From the NCBI GenBank assembly GCA_044353855.1, contig JBILBF010000008.1, positions 1 through 16,803 on the forward strand: a stretch of DNA of 16,803 nt, given 5' to 3'. This DNA comes from UKL13-3 sp044353855 (GTDB lineage Bacteria > Bacteroidota > Bacteroidia > UKL13-3). The notes beneath the pieces are model-generated. The model saw only the letters and a list, made by a program, of their open reading frames with translations, was not told where the DNA came from and searched no databases. Position 1 is the stretch's first letter. Every line of letters begins with the position of its first letter. Shown one piece after another: positions 13,590 through 16,803 of the stretch. The translations under genes were made by a program, and so were the position numbers.

Positions 13590-14360
13590 GTGGTGAATAA
13601 ATCCAAGAAGTTTTTAGATGAAATGGTTGAAACATACAATACACCAAGCTTTATAGTTAACGACCCTATTTGTATACCTCACCAATTTACATTTTTACCT
13701 GATGTAGAAATAATGGGTTTTTTTGCTGCTATTTTTGCTTGGGGTAATCGAACTACTATTATTAATAAGTGTAACGAGCTCATTAAAAGAATGGATAAAG
13801 CTCCACACGATTTTGTGCTCAATCATTCAACCAAAGATTTAAAAAATTTAGTTGGATTTAAACACCGCACATTTGACGACACTGATTTATTATACTGCAT
13901 TTCGTTTTTTAAAGATTGGTACTCAAAAAATTCTTCATTACAACAAGCTTTTAGTAATCATATTACAGCCAAACATACAACAATCGAAGAGGGCTTAAAT
14001 GGTTTTCGTAAAACCTTCTTTTCGTTAAATGATGTACCAAACAGAACTCAAAAACATGTAGCTTCGCCACAACAAAATTCAGCTTGTAAACGAATAAATA
14101 TGTATTTAAGGTGGATGGTTAGACAAGATAATAAAGGCGTAGATTTTGGTTTGTGGACTAATATAAAGCCAGCACAACTAGTTTGTCCTTTAGACTTACA
14201 CGTTCAAAGAGTCGCTCTTAAAATTGGTCTTTTGAATAGAACACAAAGTGATTGGAAGGCTGCTATTGAACTTACAGAAAACTTAAAAAAAATAGATAAA
14301 ACAGATCCTGTAAAATATGACTTTGCTCTATTTGGATTAGGTGTCAATCAAAAATTTTAA
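13590..14360 (+). CDS. TIGR02757/DUF2400 family protein of unknown function
   Basis: This 256-residue protein matches the Bacteroidota-rich TIGR02757 (DUF2400) family throughout: 'FLDEMVETYNTPSFI.NDPICIPHQF' (8-33), 'EIMGFFAAIFAWGNRTTIINKCNELI' (40-65), 'APHDFVLNHS' (71-80) and 'NMYLRWMVRQDNKGVDFGLWT' (170-190). The C-terminal 'CPLDLHVQRVALKIGLL' (199-215) resembles the catalytic-Asp segment of HhH-GPD DNA glycosylases (V/P-x-D-x-H-V-x-R). That hints at a base-excision role, but this is inference and no [4Fe-4S] cysteine cluster is present. The start is a GTG (13590, with another GTG in the next codon). The first ATG, at 13623, would cut into the conserved N-terminus, so GTG is preferred. The M61 peptidase gene begins 3 bp after its stop. 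Confidence 0.88.
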   Translation: MVNKSKKFLDEMVETYNTPSFIVNDPICIPHQFTFLPDVEIMGFFAAIFAWGNRTTIINKCNELIKRMDKAPHDFVLNHSTKDLKNLVGFKHRTFDDTDLLYCISFFKDWYSKNSSLQQAFSNHITAKHTTIEEGLNGFRKTFFSLNDVPNRTQKHVASPQQNSACKRINMYLRWMVRQDNKGVDFGLWTNIKPAQLVCPLDLHVQRVALKIGLLNRTQSDWKAAIELTENLKKIDKTDPVKYDFALFGLGVNQKF

Positions 14361-14363
14361 CTC

Positions 14364-15848
14364 ATGCATTATCAAATTTCAATTCTCGATACTCAAACTC
14401 ATTTTATTGAACTAATTTGGACAATTGATTATCTTCATCAAGATACTATTTATATACAGCAGCCATCATGGCGCCCAGGACGATATGAACTGCAGAACTA
14501 TATTAAAAATGTTCGTTGCTTTTCTATTGCCGATGAAAATGGAAATGAAGTTCCATTTAAAAAAGTAACGAAAGACAAATGGGAAGTAAATACATCTAAA
14601 TTAGAAAAAATAATTGTTACATACCAATATTATGCAAATCAATTAGATGCAGGGGCTAGTTTTGTAAATGATGAATTTTTATACATCAATCCTGTAAATT
14701 GTTTTATGTATGTTGAAGGGCGAATGGATGAAGAATATTCACTCCATTTTTCATTACCAAAAGAATATATAATTGCTTGTCAGTTGCCAACTAATAATCA
14801 TAAACTTACTGCCAAAAACTTCGACACCCTAGCCGATAGCCCATTAATTGCAAGCGCAAACATGCATCATTACGTGTTTGAAACAAACGCTAACGTTACA
14901 AGAGGCATTCAAAATATATCTAAAATACATTTTTGGTTTCAAGGTGAACCGTGTACTAATATTCAAAAATTGATAAACGAAACGATAGCATACACAAACG
15001 AACAAGTTGCATTGTTTGGTGATTTTCCTTCTCACGATTTTCACTTTCTATATATTTTACTTCCTATATTATTTAGGCATGGAGTTGAACATTCTAATTC
15101 AACTGTAATTACAATGGGTCCATCAGTAGATTGGAATATCCCAGAATTTTATGATTCTTTCATGGCTATTAGTTCTCATGAATTTTTCCACCTTTGGAAT
15201 ATTAAAAGAATACGTCCATCAGATATGCTACCTTATGATTTTAGTAAAGAAAATTATTCTAATTTAGGTTACGTATACGAAGGCGTAACTACATATTATG
15301 GTGATGTTATTTTACTAAGAAGTAGCGTCTGGAATTGGGAACAATATTGCAAAAGTTTTAATATCAATTTACAAAAACACATTTCAAACCCTGGTCGCTT
15401 TAATTATTCTGTTGCAGAATCTTCTTTTGATACTTGGATTGATGGCTACACTCCAGGAACTTTGGGGCGTAAAGTTTCAATCTATATTGAAGGAATGTTA
15501 GCCGCATTTATTGCAGATATAATTATAATTAGTAATTCTAAAGGCAAATTCTCTTTGGATAATGTAATGAAGGATCTTTATAATCTGTATTATAAAAACG
15601 ATTTGGGTTATACTGAAATTGACTATAAAAATCTACTTGAACGATACTCTGGAGTCTCATTTGATGACTATTTCAATGAAATAATATGGGGTAAGAACTA
15701 TTTAAATAAATGGTTAAAGATAGCATGCCACAGTATTGGTTGTGAAATCAATTGGGAAAATGCCACTCTATTAAAAAAAGATAGTCTTTCTAACATAGAA
15801 AAACAGAATTTTCAACATTGGATTAATACAAGAGTTGCATTCAATTGA
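14364..15848 (+). CDS. M61-family (glycyl aminopeptidase-like) metallopeptidase without PDZ domain
   Basis: This 494-residue protein has the M61 N-terminal beta domain ('QPSWRPGRYELQNYIKNV', 33-50), the 'HGVEHSNST' substrate-site motif (239-247; the family usually has G-L/M-E-H), and the zinc motif 'SSHEFFHLWNIKRIRP' (270-285; H272, E273, H276). The third ligand is E306 in 'YEGVTTYYGD'. The catalytic set is intact, predicting an aminopeptidase for N-terminal Gly/Ala. Unlike typical members of about 600 residues it stops soon after the catalytic domain. The C-terminal PDZ domain is absent, replaced by about 40 residues ending 'HWINTRVAFN'. There is also no signal peptide, so the enzyme is predicted to be cytoplasmic. 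It starts 3 bp after the TIGR02757 gene, implying coupled translation. Confidence 0.92.
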   Translation: MHYQISILDTQTHFIELIWTIDYLHQDTIYIQQPSWRPGRYELQNYIKNVRCFSIADENGNEVPFKKVTKDKWEVNTSKLEKIIVTYQYYANQLDAGASFVNDEFLYINPVNCFMYVEGRMDEEYSLHFSLPKEYIIACQLPTNNHKLTAKNFDTLADSPLIASANMHHYVFETNANVTRGIQNISKIHFWFQGEPCTNIQKLINETIAYTNEQVALFGDFPSHDFHFLYILLPILFRHGVEHSNSTVITMGPSVDWNIPEFYDSFMAISSHEFFHLWNIKRIRPSDMLPYDFSKENYSNLGYVYEGVTTYYGDVILLRSSVWNWEQYCKSFNINLQKHISNPGRFNYSVAESSFDTWIDGYTPGTLGRKVSIYIEGMLAAFIADIIIISNSKGKFSLDNVMKDLYNLYYKNDLGYTEIDYKNLLERYSGVSFDDYFNEIIWGKNYLNKWLKIACHSIGCEINWENATLLKKDSLSNIEKQNFQHWINTRVAFN

Positions 15849-15885
15849 TAAAAATAAGTATTTTCGAAAACATAACTTAAAATAA

Positions 15886-16596
15886 ATGGAAGCTCAACAG
15901 TTAGAATCAATTAAAAATGACTTAAAAAAAATAAGTCTCTTTCAATATTGTACTCCCCTCCAATTAGATGAAATAACAAAATATACAACCTGTAGTTCTT
16001 TTAAAAAGGGGCAAACACTTTTTAATGATGGTAATTTCCCTCAAGGAACATATTATGTAAACAAAGGAGTCCTAAAATTAGTAAGAACTAACAACGAAGG
16101 TAAAGAACAGATTCTTCGTTTTGCTAAAGCTGGTGATTTTATTGGATATAGAGCGCTAATAGCAGAAGAACCATTTGTAGCTACTGCAATTTGTATCGAA
16201 GAAACAATAGCTTGTTTTATACCTCGAAATGAATTTATGAAAGTTTTAGATGAAAATCATTCTATGACTAAAGAGGTAATGAAATCATTAAGCCATGATT
16301 TAGGTGTTGTAGAAGAACGTATTCAAAGTTTAGCTCAAAAAAGTGTTAGAGAGCGGTTGGCTGAAACGTTATTATATTTACATCAAACATTCAATGCAAA
16401 TGGTAATTCAGAAGATGGTGTCATTCATATTACCCTGCCCAGGGAAGATATTGCAAATATTGTTGGTACTGCAACAGAAACAATTATTAGACTATTATCC
16501 GAATTTAAACATGATAAATATATCGAATTAGATGGTAAAAAAATTCGAATCATAAACAAACTAAAACTAGAGAAAATATCAACTGCATCAGTATAA
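15886..16596 (+). CDS. Crp/Fnr-family transcriptional regulator
   Basis: The 236 residues have an N-terminal cyclic-nucleotide-binding-like beta-roll (about 15-125), a dimer helix (about 126-160, 'NHSMTKEVMKSLSHDLGVVEERIQSLAQ') and a C-terminal winged helix-turn-helix 'LPREDIANIVGTATETIIRLLSEFKHDKYI' (184-213). The phosphate-binding cassette reads 'GDFIGYRALIAEEPFVATA' (83-101) and lacks the Glu and Arg-Ser residues that hold cAMP in E. coli CRP. The N-terminus lacks the four-cysteine FNR cluster. The signal is therefore neither cAMP by the classical mode nor O2 through an Fe-S cluster. The gene starts 37 bp after the M61 gene and could be cotranscribed with it. It converges with an rRNA operon. 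Confidence 0.93.
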   Translation: MEAQQLESIKNDLKKISLFQYCTPLQLDEITKYTTCSSFKKGQTLFNDGNFPQGTYYVNKGVLKLVRTNNEGKEQILRFAKAGDFIGYRALIAEEPFVATAICIEETIACFIPRNEFMKVLDENHSMTKEVMKSLSHDLGVVEERIQSLAQKSVRERLAETLLYLHQTFNANGNSEDGVIHITLPREDIANIVGTATETIIRLLSEFKHDKYIELDGKKIRIINKLKLEKISTASV

Positions 16597-16714
16597 AATA
16601 GCTTATTCATAAATTTATATTTGCAATAGTATTTACTTAATTTTTTATCTGTGTCACTAACGTGTACATTAATGTGCGCTAAATAGAGTAATAACTAATA
16701 CAATAATAATATTC

Positions 16715-16751
16715 AAAAAAAAACCTCCAACACAAAAAGTGAAGGAGGTTT
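16715..16751 (-). terminator. Intrinsic terminator of the rRNA operon
   Basis: On the minus strand AAACCTCC (16751-16744) pairs with GGAGGTTT (16728-16721), with additional CAC/GTG pairing inside around a T5 loop, followed by a run of nine T (A16715-16723 on plus). It begins a few bases after the 5S rRNA 3' end. The plus strand lacks a long T tract, so it acts mainly on the rRNA transcript and is not a good terminator for the regulator gene. Confidence 0.85.
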
Positions 16752-16756
16752 AAAGA

Positions 16757-16803
16757 TTACGGCAACGACATACTTTCCCAGGTTTTACCCAAGTATCATC
16801 TGC
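16757..16803 (-). rRNA. rrf: 5S rRNA, 3' part only
   Basis: The minus strand from the window edge reads GCAGATGATACTTGGGTAAA followed by ACCTGGGAAAGTATGTCGTT and GCCGTAA. This aligns by eye with the 3' third of bacterial 5S rRNA (GATGGTACT...ACCTGGGAGAGTAGGTCG.TGCC). The 5' two thirds lie beyond the right edge. The exact 3' end is estimated and may be off by a few bases. With the adjoining terminator it indicates the end of a 16S-23S-5S operon reading into the window. Confidence 0.85.

Noticed and set aside
15886..16596. Assignment of the regulator as an oxygen-sensing FNR or cAMP-binding CRP
   Set aside because: It lacks the FNR four-cysteine arrangement and the cAMP-contacting Glu and Arg-Ser of the CRP cassette, so only the broad family name is justified.

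Overview
The window is AT-rich, gene-dense bacterial chromosome that I assign to the phylum Bacteroidota. The evidence is a type IX secretion (Por) C-terminal sorting domain in the first gene, a typical Bacteroidota Mrp/Nfu pair, an OmpA-family protein and a PorT-like beta-barrel, a DPP III of the HExxGH/EEARAD type, a TIGR02757 protein, and several matches to the Bacteroidota sigma promoter (TTTG, 19-20 nt, TAnnTTTG). Leaders are A-rich and lack Shine-Dalgarno sequences. I cannot name the genus.

Layout. (1) 1-630: 3' end of a secreted, T9SS-sorted protein, closed by a perfect bidirectional terminator. (2) 742-2086, minus: an Fe-S cluster assembly pair, an Mrp/ApbC-type P-loop carrier followed by a one-domain NifU-like scaffold. 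(3) 2132-2397, minus: a two-tRNA operon, tRNA-Ser(GCT) then tRNA-Pro(TGG), with its own promoter and terminator. (4) 2575-5552, plus: an 871-residue protein with two N-terminal beta-type repeats and two CbxX/CfqX-type AAA+ modules, followed after 14 bp by a small three-helix membrane protein. This is the least familiar unit in the window. (5) 5553-5924, minus: a stand-alone response-regulator receiver protein with a consensus promoter. (6) 6015-8684, minus: ornithine aminotransferase and an aldehyde dehydrogenase, probably one operon for ornithine catabolism. (7) 8733-9623: a gene-poor, very AT-rich stretch ending in what looks like a decayed gene spread over three frames. (8) 9631-13473, minus: envelope genes, namely an OmpA-like peptidoglycan-binding protein, an outer-membrane beta-barrel and a lipoprotein DPP III peptidase. 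(9) 13590-16596, plus: a TIGR02757/DUF2400 protein, an M61-family peptidase lacking a PDZ domain, and a Crp/Fnr-family regulator. (10) 16715-16803, minus: the terminator and 3' end of a 5S rRNA gene, so an rRNA operon lies just beyond the right edge and converges on the regulator gene.

Most of the window is ordinary core genome. The parts worth a second look are the doubly duplicated AAA+ protein with its membrane partner, the TIGR02757 protein with a DNA-glycosylase-like Asp motif, the PDZ-less M61 enzyme, and the three-frame remnant. I see no CRISPR array, insertion sequence, phage gene or recognised defence system.
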